Assembly: GCA_020002185.1 (NCBI GenBank)
Contig: CM034544.1
Span: 32,498,892 to 32,562,891, forward strand
Length of the DNA stretch: 64,000 nt
Source: Paraescarpia echinospica
Lineage: Eukaryota > Annelida > Polychaeta > Sabellida > Siboglinidae
Reading direction: 5' to 3'
The translations under genes and the position numbers were made by a program. Of the stretch, positions 1 to 10,223 are shown piece after piece (within the stretch, counting starts at the first letter, position 1; the number at the start of each line of letters is the position of its first letter). Under the pieces are notes generated by a model that saw only the letters and a program-made list of their open reading frames with translations, searched no databases and was not told where the DNA came from.

Positions 1-320
1 TTATTATATGTCGTTGCTAATATTTTTTAATTGAGCAGTGTTTTTTAATAGCAGTTTATACTGCTGTGTGGGAACAGTTGCACTTGCTTTGTTGACTCAT
101 CATTAAAACGTATTGTCGCCAAATGCAATTCTTACAGACGGCTTTGCGAAGTTTTACATAGGGTTGTTATACAAAATAGAATGAAAGAAGATGTTTGTCG
201 CATATTGTGTATGACAAGGTTCAAATGTGAAAATAACATCTAAATGAGAAACAGTTTCTACTCATTGACTATAAATGTGTGTGCTAATAAAACAACCGTT
301 TAAAATTGCCATCAAAGAAG

Positions 321-548
321 CATCAACAACTACACCGGCAATAACAACCACCACAAAGCGAACGACAACATCACCAAAAACGACGGCAACCACAACAAGT
401 ACGGCAACAACTACTGCAACAGTTACAACTGCGTCATCAATAACTACAACAGCATCGACCGGAGGAGAGACAACGTCTGAAGAACCGCCACCATCGACAG
501 AATTATTTTCATCATCAACTGAACCGTCTGTGCATGGATTGTTTCCGG
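321..548 (+). CDS. Exon D1: Thr/Ser-rich mucin-like segment
   Basis: This 76-codon exon joins one EGF triplet to the next. Its first half is mostly ACN threonine codons with interspersed Ala, Lys and Pro; its second half is acidic and Ser/Pro-rich and ends in HGLFPG. Such a segment is expected to carry dense mucin-type O-glycans and act as a stiff spacer; that is inference from composition. The start is set by an AG at 319-320 and a stop at 272-274 in the same frame just upstream. The donor is a good GTACGT at 549. The acceptor has no clear pyrimidine tract. Both borders are phase 1. This copy reads AAAGAAG before the exon where others read AAAGCAG. Confidence 0.75.
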
Positions 549-1394
549 GTACGTGTAATTTATATGTTAGTATAAGTGGCAAGGTGTCACAGTTGGCAAA
601 TTGTATGTTCAGGCAACCCTATATTCAGCATTCGTGCCAATGTTGAATATTCTAGGTAATATGTTGAGTCCACCGCTGTACACATGATATAAGCTAATAC
701 AAAGTTGATGTTGTAATGTTAATTAAATCAACATCGTACTGAGGATCAATACTCTGTGCTTTGTATATGAAACATATTGTTAAGCTCATAAAAAGGAATG
801 TGCCAAAATCGTGTGACAAGCGATGTGTTCGACTGATGCTGTTGTTTCATAAGTATACATCGAACTTATTACGTGCATTACCAATAGTGATGACGTTGCG
901 GATATAAGTTATTTGTGAACATTTATTTATTTGGGCGTGTCAAGCCTGATACAGACTGCAGTGCTGTTCCCTGAAGCGTATACGACTACTATTGCACATT
1001 GACATTAGGTTGTGTCAATTAGATCTGGAATACTGTCGCTGCTAACGTCACATGGTCTCGATACCACATCGCTCCTCGATTATCTTGATTTTATGTATTT
1101 ATAAACGTTGGCTGTATCTTGACATTTTACCTGAATGTGTGCCACTGACTGAACTGCCACGGTCTGGTGTGCATGGCTAGCCATATTCTTGCCATTCTAC
1201 TTGGAATTATTGCTTACAGCAGGACTTTATTGATAACCATGGGTAATGGACTTGACCGTGGACATGCCAGTGGAGTATAGATCGGGTGTCGACAAGTCAA
1301 TCGTGCAAGCACTCGCCGCGGTTGAAGGTCTGGCAGGCTCAAACAAAGACCAATTCGTGTAGTTGTAAACCGTTGCGGCACGTCGGCTTCCGCC
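549..1394 (+). other. D-A intron, part before the LINE remnant
   Basis: No convincing gene was seen. It holds a possible hairpin (GATGTTG with CAACATC, 15-base loop) next to the point where short units carry their deletion. It may include the LINE 5' end, but no coding similarity could be read. Equivalent stretches are 11311-12155, 17250-18094, 23186-23989, 29343-30187, 35541-36373 and 60523-61367. The copy near 23695 lacks about 47 bases. Confidence 0.6.
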
Positions 1395-2391
1395 AACAGG
1401 AAAAGAAGGACATCAACATCCAACCTCCTTTACGTGAACATTGTCACCACCGTTGTGATCGGGCGTCCGTGAATCGCTAAATTCAATGTGAATTGCATCA
1501 ACGTACGTTCGGATAAGAATAAAGCGATCTCTGTTACTGACGTTGCATTTTTGCAGGACATCGACATTTTAATTCTGACGGAGATGTGACTCGGTAGCGT
1601 CATTGATGATTATGTGATCAGAGCGGTATTTCTATGTGGTTATGAATTTCATTCGGTGTCACGATCTGGTCTAAAACGAGGGGGATGTGTGGCTGTGTTG
1701 TACAAGTCAAGCCTGACTATAAAAGCGATTTCACCGCGCGGAAATTACACTCATTTTGAACATTCCGATTACTATGAAACTGCACGTAGTGTCACCCTCA
1801 GGTTGTGTATCGTGTAACGTCCGCCGCTATCGAAGCAAAACGGTTTTACCAGCATCGTTTTCTTCGACCTCTGGTCTGCGTATTTAGACTACATAATGCT
1901 GGATACGCATGATATTATTATCACTGGCGATTTGAACTTTCACTTGTACATTCCAACAGTACGTACGAGGCTTTTACGAGACACTCGGCGATCGCGGAAT
2001 GAAGCAACTGACGAAAGATGCCACCCACAGTAAGGGGAAATTATTGGATGTTGTGATCGTTAGGAATAATAATTGCATAGTACCTGTATTACCAACTGTT
2101 TATGATCCATGTTTATGCGACACACACACGGCAACCATGCGGCGACCACCTGGCCATAAAATATGAGGTAAATGCAAGAAAGCCGGCAGGGGTGAGGAAA
2201 AAAAACTCACTTTTCGCAGATTGCGTCATATATGTGCATTTTTGATTTTGTCAAAGATATGACATTTTTGTGTGAGATTTTGGCGTTGATGGACCTGTTC
2301 GGGCATTGGTGGAAACATACGACACTGGAATGCGTCGGATTATCGATCTCCACGCTCTCTTGCTCGAGAAAACCTTAAGCTTGCGACCTAA
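1395..2391 (+). mobile_element. Dead L2/CR1-like LINE R1, endonuclease part
   Basis: The ORF2 frame reads CINVRS, then DIDILILTEM-stop-LGS, then RGGCVAVLYKSS and later ITGDLN, which are landmarks of the LINE apurinic-type endonuclease. Two stops (within RP-stop-IAKF and at the expected Trp of TETW) are shared by all long units. A third, at the expected Tyr of the YRPP motif, is shared by all except the last unit. The remnant is split by the younger CR1 element; its other half resumes at 7217. Confidence 0.8.
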
Positions 2392-3007
2392 TCGAGGCTA
2401 TATTTGGCGGAGATAGATCGTTGAAATTGGTGGTGTATCGAAGTTCAGAAGCAAGTGGAATTACTGATTGATAAGTATTATTCTTGCCTTAATATCATTC
2501 ATAAAGTAGCAGTAAACATATATTGAGTAGCAGTTGTGCTTAAAGTTAGTTAGATAAAGTATTTTAGGACACTTTAGTCTAGTGAGTGATAATAGGGTAC
2601 GTTAGTTTACGGCTACGATAAGTTTGTAAACAAGATTTAACAAACCTCGTTATGTGGTAGAATATATAGGTGATAAAGTAACAACCATAAACTACCTACA
2701 TAAGATAATATATGTGTAAGTCAGTACCTGCTAGACATTTTGATAAGGTAGCTTTGTTGTTAAAATTAAGCATTTGCGATAATCGGGCGAACTAAGTTTA
2801 TGTAGCTAGTGTCTCTCTTATTCGCTAGGGCGCTGTATAACCTAAATAAATAAGGCAGTCTAGCGTACGCAATCTTACGTAAAGTGTAACATTTGTGCAC
2901 AGAAAACAGTCTTCTTAAAGACTACATAGACAGTGAATAGTGTAAACACAGTTGACAAAACTATTTTAAATAGCTAATTAGATTATTATTATTAAATAAA
3001 TTCTGAT
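2392..3007 (+). other. CR1 5' untranslated region
   Basis: These AT-rich 616 bases before ORF1 have no open frame of note. An internal promoter would be expected here for a full-length LINE, but none could be recognised. Confidence 0.6.
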
Positions 3008-4228
3008 ATGGCGCCTTGCAAGCGGCAAGTCAAGGCAAAGAGACACTTGGTGTGCGACGACTGCCACAGTTGGGTAGATTTTGCCTTATCCGGCTGTACG
3101 AAGTCATGGACAGAAACCAAGGAAGAGGGATTCACCTTTCAGTGCGTGGGGTGTTGGAAGGTGAAATGTCTGGAGAAAGAGGTAGCTAGGTTGGTAGATA
3201 TTGTGAAGGGGATGGAGATGAGAATCAGCAAGGAGACAGATGGAATGGAGAGAGACGACAGGGATAAAGTTGGGAATACTGTGAAACTGAAGGAGCAGAG
3301 TAGTGGCAACAAGACCGAGGAAAGGAGACTGAGAGGAGGGAAGGTGATCGGAGGGGAAGAAAGTGGAGGATCGACGGCAGGAAATGTGACAGGTGTGAAG
3401 GTGGCAGGAGAGAAAGTGACCGTAGAGAAAGAGGTAGGAGGGAAAAAGAGACGGGAGAGGAGAGAAGGAAATGCAATGGGAGGAAAGATGACGGGAAGAA
3501 AGGAAGTGAGAGTACATGTGACAGAAGAGAAGTCGGGAGGGACGATGACAGGAAGAAAGGTGACAAGAGAAACAGCGTCAGGAAAGAATGGAACGGACGA
3601 GATTGTGACGGGAGAGCAGAAGACAGGGGAACAAGATTACAACCAGACAGATGCAAACCGTAGAAAGAGCTACACTGAGGCAGTGATTGAGGGGGCAATG
3701 AGGAAAGAGAGGGTGTTTATGGGCGATTCGATTATGAGAAAGACAGATAAGACTCTAAGCGAGGGGGAGGACGTCGTTGTTTGTCTACCGGGGGCTAGGA
3801 TAGAACATGTAACTGAAAGGGTAGAGAAGGTACTGGGGCATGGCAAGGGAGGGTCTATACTAGTACATGTAGGGACAAGTAACGCAGAGAGGGAGGGAAC
3901 AACTGGGATAGTTCAGAAGTACAGACAGTTAGTGAAGAAGTTAAAGAAGACAAGAGTAGAACAGATTATCCTCTCAGGAATTTTGCCAGTAATGGGAGGA
4001 AGGGGGCCGACATATAGAAACTGCAAGAGGATGGCGATCAACGCACTAGTTGAGCAGATGTGTAAAGAAGAGGGGGTGGGATTCGTAGATTTATGGGGAC
4101 ACTTTGTTGGGAGGGAAGATATGTACATGAGAGATGGCCTACATCTAAGTGGAAAGGGGGCAGCAGTTTTCTCAGAGAACTTGCTGCAATCTGTTGACAG
4201 TGGGACAGGCTGCATCTATTTAAACTAG
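3008..4228 (+). CDS. CR1 ORF1 protein: PHD-like finger and SGNH esterase
   Basis: This 406-codon ORF has three parts. Residues about 16-55 hold a Cys/His cluster (CDDCHSW, then CVGCW) resembling the C-terminal part of a PHD finger, as seen in CR1 ORF1 proteins. Residues about 65-215 are a highly charged, low-complexity Lys/Glu/Gly/Thr tract with repeated TGRKVT/GEKVT-like motifs, perhaps for RNA binding. Residues about 234-400 form an SGNH hydrolase domain: GDS at 239-241, GTSN at 289-292 and DGLH at 376-379 give the Ser241, Asp376, His379 triad. CR1 ORF1 proteins are known to carry such an esterase. The ORF is intact. Its last codons TAT TTA AAC TAG contain a candidate frameshift site into ORF2. 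Confidence 0.88.
   Translation: MAPCKRQVKAKRHLVCDDCHSWVDFALSGCTKSWTETKEEGFTFQCVGCWKVKCLEKEVARLVDIVKGMEMRISKETDGMERDDRDKVGNTVKLKEQSSGNKTEERRLRGGKVIGGEESGGSTAGNVTGVKVAGEKVTVEKEVGGKKRRERREGNAMGGKMTGRKEVRVHVTEEKSGGTMTGRKVTRETASGKNGTDEIVTGEQKTGEQDYNQTDANRRKSYTEAVIEGAMRKERVFMGDSIMRKTDKTLSEGEDVVVCLPGARIEHVTERVEKVLGHGKGGSILVHVGTSNAEREGTTGIVQKYRQLVKKLKKTRVEQIILSGILPVMGGRGPTYRNCKRMAINALVEQMCKEEGVGFVDLWGHFVGREDMYMRDGLHLSGKGAAVFSENLLQSVDSGTGCIYLN
4219..4225 (+). promoter_or_regulatory. Candidate -1 ribosomal frameshift heptamer
   Basis: The heptamer TTTAAAC is in register X XXY YYZ with the ORF1 codons (T TTA AAC) and is followed at once by the ORF1 stop TAG. A -1 slip continues at CTA GAT TCG in exactly the ORF2 frame. 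ORF2 has no ATG until 4393, after the start of its conserved endonuclease. A downstream CAGG...CCTG pairing is possible, but no strong pseudoknot was seen. Confidence 0.55.
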
Positions 4229-7113
4229 ATTCGCAGGGGGGATTCACAGAGAAGCCTGAAACTGGAGGCATAGATAAAGACAGCAGAAATAAATCGGCAA
4301 AGAACAGCCTGGAAAACTGTTCTGAATCAGGATATAAATGCATTTGTTTAAATGCAAGGAGCATAGTAAACAAAAGAAGTGAACTAAACATTATGGTAGA
4401 AGATATTGACCCTCACATAATAGGTATAACCGAATCGTGGGCCACCACTGATATATCAGATGCCGAATTGGGACTAACAGGATATGTAATGTTTAGGAAA
4501 GATAGAATAGGAAGAAAGGGAGGTGGAGTTATTTTATATATTAAAGAATCTATCCAGGCTTATGAAATAAAATTAGAAAGAGAAGCAGATTGCGAAGAAG
4601 CTGTTTGGTGTAACATAGTTACAGGAAACTCAACGTTAACAGTTGGGTTAGTTTATCGAAGTCCAAACATAAGCATAGAAGAGAATGAAAAAATACAAAA
4701 CGCTATAAGGGAAGTAAGCAAACGGAACTGTATTATTATGGGGGACTTTAACCATGGGCATATACAATGGAAATCTCTACAGAGTATGGGGAGTGAGGAC
4801 CACAAGTTTTTAGTTTTAGTACAAGATAGTTTCCTTTCTCAACATGTGCTAGAACCAACCAGGGGAGAGAATGTGTTAGACTTAGTTTTGTCCTCACAGA
4901 AAGAATTAGTTGACAATGTCAAGATATGTGAGCCACTGGGGAGTAGTGATCACAACCAGATACATTTTACCATCAAAGTAAAATCAGAAAGGAATAGTAA
5001 AAAGCAGTATAGGAGAAATTTCCACAAAGGAAGGTATAAGGACATGAGGAAATATTTAGCAAAGATAGACTGGAATAACACACTGAAGAATAAGACAGCA
5101 ACCGAATGCTGGAATATCTTAAATAGTGAAATTAAGTGCATAGTCGATAAATTTGTACCTTTCAAAAAACAAGGGAAACGGTCTAAAAAGAAACACTTAT
5201 CGAAAGAAGCCATTAGAAAAATTAAGTATAAACAAATGATGTGGAAGTCATATAGATGTACTGGAAATGATGAAGACTACAACATTTATAAAGAAGCACT
5301 TAATCAAGCTACAGCTGAAATTAGAAATTCAAAGAGAAGCTATGAAAAAAAATTAGCTAGTAATATAAAACATGACAGTAAGAGTTTGTATGCGTATATT
5401 CGAAGCAAACAGAAAGTTCAGGATAAGGTCGGTCCTCTAGAAGATAGTGCTGGAAATACAATATCAGAGGGATTCTTAATGGCAGAAGACCTGAATGAGT
5501 ATTTTAGTTCAGTGTTTACCAGGGAAGATATTAGTTCACTGCCAGTACCAGAGGCTAAGTTCAAGGGGGCAGATTCAGACTATTTAGGACAGTTAGTTGT
5601 AACCTCGGAAATGGTAGCTAAGAAAATAAGGGCTATGAAGGATAATAAATCACCTGGAGTGGACGGGATTCCGCCCAAACTACTATTGGAAATTGTAGAA
5701 CAAATTAGCGTACCGCTTGCAACAGTTTTCAATTTGTCATTAGAAGAGGGAGTGGTTCCTTTAGAATGGAAAGAGGCAAACATTATACCGTTATTTAAAA
5801 AAGGTTCGAGAAACAAGTCAGAGAACTATAGACCAGTGAGTTTAACATCAGTGATTTGCAAATTATTAGAAAGACTAATTAAAGATCACATGGTGGATTT
5901 TTTTGTTAAACATAACTTGATAAACCCATCTCAACATGGGTTTTTAAAAGCGAGGTCATGCTTAACAAATATGTTATGTTTTTTGGAAGACATCACTAGG
6001 TGGGTAGATGAGGGATCACCAGTAGATATCATCTATTTAGATTTTCAAAAAGCTTTCGACAAAGTACCACATCAAAGATTACTCCTTAAGCTAAAGGCCC
6101 ATGGCATAGGAAATGGTATAATAAACTGGATAGAAAAATGGCTGAATGACAGAAGACAACGTGTAGTAGTTGATGGGGAGGCTTCAAACTGGAAATCGGT
6201 ATTGAGTGGGGTACCACAGGGATCAGTACTAGGACCTATATTATGCTTATATTGATTATATATCAACGATTTGGACGATGATATAACAAGCAAGGTGTTA
6301 AAATTTGCGGATGATACAAAAGTGTTTAGAAGGATTAAAAGTGATGGAGACAGACAGCATTTACAAGATGATCTTGATAGGTTGATCAAATGGTCTGAAA
6401 AGTGGCAAATGCTGTTCAATTTTGGGAAATGTAAATGCCTCCACACAGGTCATGGGAATGAAGAGGTAAAATATAAAATGGGGGGTACTGTTCTAAGTAC
6501 TACTGTAAAAGAAAAGGACTTGGGGTTAACCATTAGTGCTGATATGAAGGTTTCAGAGCAGTGCGGAATTGCAGCGTCAAAGGGAAATCAAATCCTTGGA
6601 TTAATTAGGCGAAATATAGCGTATAAGAAAAAAGAATTAATAGTACCGCTGTACAAAACAATAGTGAGGCCTCATTTAGAATATTGTATACAAGCATGGA
6701 GGCCATATCGCAAGAAGGACATAGATATGCTAGAAAGAGTACAGAGGAGAGCGACTAAAATGATACCAAATCTGAGGGATCTTAGTTACGAAATACGCCT
6801 AAAAGAATGTGGTTTAACAACATTAGAGACCAGGAGATTGAGAGGAGATCACATAGAAGTGTTTAAAATATTGAATGGTTATGAAAATATTGATAGAAAT
6901 TTTTTTTTCTCAGTTAAGAAAAATAGAAGGACCAGAGGACATGAAGCTACATTAGTAAAGGAGCAGTGTAGATTAGATATAAGAAAGTTCTCATTCTCAC
7001 AAAGGACTATAAATGAATGGAACAGATTATCTCCTGATTGTGTTGGTGCTAGTAGCGTGAATATGTTTAAAAATAAAATCGACACACACCTTAAAAAGGC
7101 GGGATACATGTAG
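4225..7113 (+). pseudogene. CR1 ORF2: endonuclease-reverse transcriptase, one stop
   Basis: The ORF is open from 4198 to 6252 and again from 6256 to 7113 in the same frame; the only break is TGA at 6253-6255. The endonuclease starts with LNARSIVNK (from 4348), ITESW, GDFN (4741-4752) and SDH (4945-4953). RT motifs follow: RPVSLTS, LDFQKAFD (about 6037-6060), SGVPQGSVLGP (6205-6237) and FADD (6304-6315), then a C-terminal region ending LKKAG. The TGA lies between the PQGS box and the FADD catalytic box, so the truncated product would lack catalytic aspartates. Next to it the usual GPILFLIYINDL spacing is longer by two codons, suggesting a 6-base slip that created the stop. The first ATG is at 4393, but conserved sequence begins upstream. 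Otherwise the copy looks young. Confidence 0.9.
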
Positions 7114-7161
7114 ATAAAAAGTATTGGACTCTCGATAAGCCAAAAGGCTTCCTTGTCCACC

Positions 7162-7190
7162 TGCCATCCAGAGTAATTTTCTGGATGGCA
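7162..7190 (+). other. CR1 3' UTR hairpin
   Basis: A perfect 10-bp inverted repeat, TGCCATCCAG (7162-7171) with CTGGATGGCA (7181-7190), encloses a 9-base loop. It lies 48 bases after the ORF2 stop and directly before the terminal repeat. 3' stem-loops in CR1/L2-type LINEs are thought to be recognised by the element's own RT; that role is inferred here. Confidence 0.85.
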
Positions 7191-7214
7191 ATCTTGTTAA
7201 ATCTTGTTAAATCT
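7191..7214 (+). repeat. CR1 terminal 10-base tandem repeat
   Basis: ATCTTGTTAA occurs twice in full and then ATCT, ending the element. Short 3' tandem repeats instead of poly(A) are typical of CR1-like LINEs. The last bases overlap the possible CTAA target duplication, so the exact end is ambiguous by a few bases. Confidence 0.85.
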
Positions 7215-7216
7215 AA

Positions 7217-9482
7217 CTCGCCGTGGTACATGGACGATCAGGGGTGAGAAGCAGAACCGACTGAGAGCGGAGTGGACTTAGCTACGTACTGGCCTCGATG
7301 TACACCGCCAAGTATATCGGGCTCATTTAGTGGCCGTAGAACATATGTTACTCACCATAAGGCGTAGGTTCTACTCCGACAAGATTGCGAGTTGTGAGAG
7401 TGACCAAAAATCAGCTCTTCAAAATCACATAAAAACCTTATTGGATACACTGGTTTTGCGAAACTGCCGTTATATGTGTGTTCGAATGATTTGACTCAAT
7501 GTTTCGGCAACCATTTCGTGAAGAAAGTGAATGACATCCGGCAAAGCATATGCTATGGCGGCTGCATTCGGTGACGACATTGCTTTTCGTGGTGTTTCGT
7601 TGACACGCTTCACAGAATTAACTGAATCACACTTCACAAGATTGGTCGCAGTCGCTCCCTGAATGTCGTGCGGACAAGACCCACTACCTATCCTGACTGA
7701 TTCAACTATGTTCGTCAGAACTGATACCCATGATCACGTCGATCATAAACACTTCCCTTGAAAGTGCAATTGTACCTGATGTGTTCAAGCATGCGGTCGT
7801 TAGAAGAGTCCTAAGAAGGTGAAGCTTGGTGAAGTGGCTTTGTGCAATTACCGCCCGGTTTCGAACTTGCAGTTTGTATCAAAATTTGTTAAAAAAAGTG
7901 ATCGCAAAACAACTCAACAATCACCTTAGTATGAAAACTTTGCGTGATCCTTTTCAATCAGCATACCGCCATGGCCACTCGACGGAGACGTCGCTCCTGT
8001 GAGTCAAGAATGACATCGCCGCGGCGCTGAATAGAAAGTGCAAGACTGTTCACGTGACGTTAGATTTGTTCAGCGCATTCGACACAATTAATCACAATTG
8101 ATTTCTTGATGATTCGAGGGAACACTCGTTCGGTATCACAGACTCGGCACTTGCAGGCGTATATCACTGAACGTTACCAGAAAGTCGCCGTGGACAGCAC
8201 AACGTCGACTGGTTGTGTTTTGAAATGTGGCGTCCCACAAGGGTCTGTGCTTGGGCCACTATTATGCTGCACATACACAATACCTATCGGCGACATCGTA
8301 GCACGACACGGCATGCAATACCATTGTTATGCGGATGACAAGGAAATGTACATGATAGTGGATCACGATCAACCACGCACTGCAGCAATAACGAAGATTG
8401 AACAATGTGTAGCGGAGGTGACCGACTAGCTTGAACAAAACTAGCTTAAGATAAACACCCAGAATTCAGAGGCAGTCGTTTTCCTCACCTCAAAACAGCG
8501 AAACGATTTGACCTCCGATATTTCCGTGACAATTGGCGGACATCGGGTTGTTCCGAAGTCATCCGAACGCAACCTCAGCGTCCTAACTATGGAAGCACAG
8601 GTTGCACAGATAGCAAAATCGTGTTACCATCAGATTCGCAACATTGAACAAATTCGGCGAAGCATCATTGATGATGCGTGGAAAATACTTGTGCACGAGC
8701 TCGTGACTTCAAGTCTCGATTATGCAAATTCATTACTCTATGGCCTACCGCAGACGATGCTTGTAAAAGAAAGTGTGAAAACTGCGCAGCCCGCCTCGTG
8801 TGCGGTACGAGGAAGTAAGACCTCGTCACTCCAGTGCTGCCGCACTTGCATTGGTTACCTGTCTGTGTGCGCCCGACATATAACGTGCTTGTGTTTGTGT
8901 AGTCTGTGATGCATAAACTGTCACCGAGTTATCTCGCGCAGTTACTGGACCGACGTCAACCGAATCGGCAACTGAGATCGGCGTCTTTGCCGCTACTGTC
9001 AGTACCGCCTTCGAAGACGGTCACTCGTTTTGCTGTAGCTGCAGCAAGTCTATGGAACAGACTGCCGGACTGTGTCAGGATGGCAAAAACACAGCCAGAG
9101 TTGAAAACACTTCTTAAAACACACCTTTTTAGAGAAGAGTTTCTGTGATATGATCACGTGGACTTGATCAAATGCACTTACCTAAATTTTATGTAATTAT
9201 TATTATTATTTTAAAATTATTTATTACATTTTAATTCACTTAATTATTTTATATTGTTTAATACTTATTATATAAATTATAATTGTTTGTATATGGAGGT
9301 ATATTAATTATGTAATGAATGTTTTAATTATTATTGTATGATATATATTTTATAATTATTTTTGTTCCTTTCTATAATACAAATGTAAATAGTTACGTTT
9401 ACTTGTATGTAAATCACCTGAGAGCAATCTGGTTGTTGATTCGGGCGCTATGCAAATAAATCGTGTACTAATTATTATTATT
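7217..9482 (+). mobile_element. Dead LINE R1, reverse-transcriptase part and 3' end
   Basis: This continues the LINE interrupted at 2391. RT landmarks are NYRPVSN, DLFSAFDTINHN, CGVPQGSVLGP and YADDKEMY, followed by the C-terminal LNRLPDCVR-type region ending near 9148. An AT-rich 3' UTR leads to the L2-like end GGGCGCTATGCAAATAAAT and an ATT repeat. Multiple frameshifts and stops are present. A TAG at the WLEQN tryptophan is unique to this copy. Confidence 0.85.
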
Positions 9483-9795
9483 CGAATCAGACGAATTAAT
9501 TTGGTAAATACAACTCTTTCGGAAATTACTTCGACTGTCCCAGTGCAGCATATTGTTCGATAGATGCAGCCGACCTTCAATCGAGATTTGACTTGATGTG
9601 TTTGTTCTTCACACACCTGGATTCGCTAAATTGCAGCAGGAAAAGTATAGCTCGTGTAATACTATGTGCATGTTTAATTAGACACACGTCTGACAAACCT
9701 AACTCAAAACAGGAATAATATAGTTGCTGTACACGATACATACCTTCGCGAGATCGTCTTCATACAATTATTGTGTACTGTCTTTTTTGTTTCAG
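9483..9795 (+). other. Intron between LINE end and exon A
   Basis: No gene was seen. The stretch ends in a pyrimidine-rich acceptor (TCTTTTTTGTTTCAG) for exon A. Minus-strand reading frames over the LINE end into this stretch recur in most units but show no domain and are taken as chance. Confidence 0.6.
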
Positions 9796-9915
9796 ATGTA
9801 GGTTTGTGCAAAACAAAACGTTGCGAAAACGGCGGAACATGTTTAGGCGATAATGACGGCTCTATATACAGGTGTCTGTGCCCTGCGGGTTACAATGGAA
9901 ATGATTGCAATTTTG
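9796..9915 (+). CDS. Exon A1: EGF-like domain without Ca signature
   Basis: This 40-codon exon encodes one complete EGF module starting DVGLC. It has six cysteines in normal EGF spacing (GLC, KRC, GTC, YRC, LC, NDC) and ends in NF. It lacks the DxDE-C calcium motif. CENGGTC fits the C2-x4-T-C3 consensus for O-fucose. The acceptor is TTTCAG at 9795 and the donor a strong GTAAGT at 9916; both borders are phase 1. It is the first EGF of each triplet. The domain would be extracellular and disulphide-bonded. Confidence 0.88.
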
Positions 9916-10223
9916 GTAAGTGTACATGTTAAGCCCTGCATCAGTGGATATGAACAATTCATTAATGTGATTCTATTGCTCTTCCTCTTTCCATCACACT
10001 ATTGATTAATTATTGATTTTTTGCACTTCCAATAAATTGTCCTGTATTTAGAAATATTATACTATTTGGTGGTGGAAATAAACTGCCTATTTACAGTCTG
10101 GTCGATAGATTCATTGATTGAATGAAATGTGTAAGATTAATTTAAGCCATAGCAATACAATACTTACCAATTCATTGATGATAATATATTATTTGATGTA
10201 TTGCTCCTTTCGTCGATGTGTAG
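9916..10223 (+). other. A-B intron
   Basis: This AT-rich intron of 308 bases starts GTAAGT and ends CCTTTCGTCGATGTGTAG. No other feature was seen. The same intron recurs in all units (300-309 bases). Confidence 0.75.

Larger units (their letters stand above)
2392..7212 (+). mobile_element. Near-complete CR1-like LINE
   Basis: The element is absent from the same site in every other unit, so its borders are read by comparison with unit 2 (GCGACCTAACTCGCC). It is flanked by a possible 4-bp target duplication CTAA (2388-2391 and 7213-7216). Layout: 5' UTR of about 616 bases, ORF1, ORF2, short 3' UTR with hairpin, and a terminal 10-base tandem repeat. Having both ORFs and a long 5' UTR suggests it is full length or nearly so, unlike most CR1 copies, which are 5'-truncated. 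It sits in the D-A intron in the same orientation as the host gene. Confidence 0.92.

Noticed and set aside
262..582. Minus-strand Val-rich frame of about 106 codons opposite exon D, repeated in many units
   Set aside because: It is the complement of ACN threonine codons; a run of threonine codons reads as valine-rich on the other strand. No start context, domain or splice support.
1286..1480. 64-codon frame MSTSQSCKHSPR... repeated in the long units
   Set aside because: It overlaps the start of the LINE ORF2 in another frame and resembles nothing; copies are similar only because the DNA is.
3104..3698. Minus-strand Ser/Leu/Pro-rich frames opposite CR1 ORF1
   Set aside because: Complement of the Lys/Glu/Gly-rich ORF1 tract; shadow frames.
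9356..9616. Minus-strand 86-codon frame at the LINE 3' end in most units
   Set aside because: It lies across the AT-rich LINE tail, has no recognisable domain and is damaged in short units.
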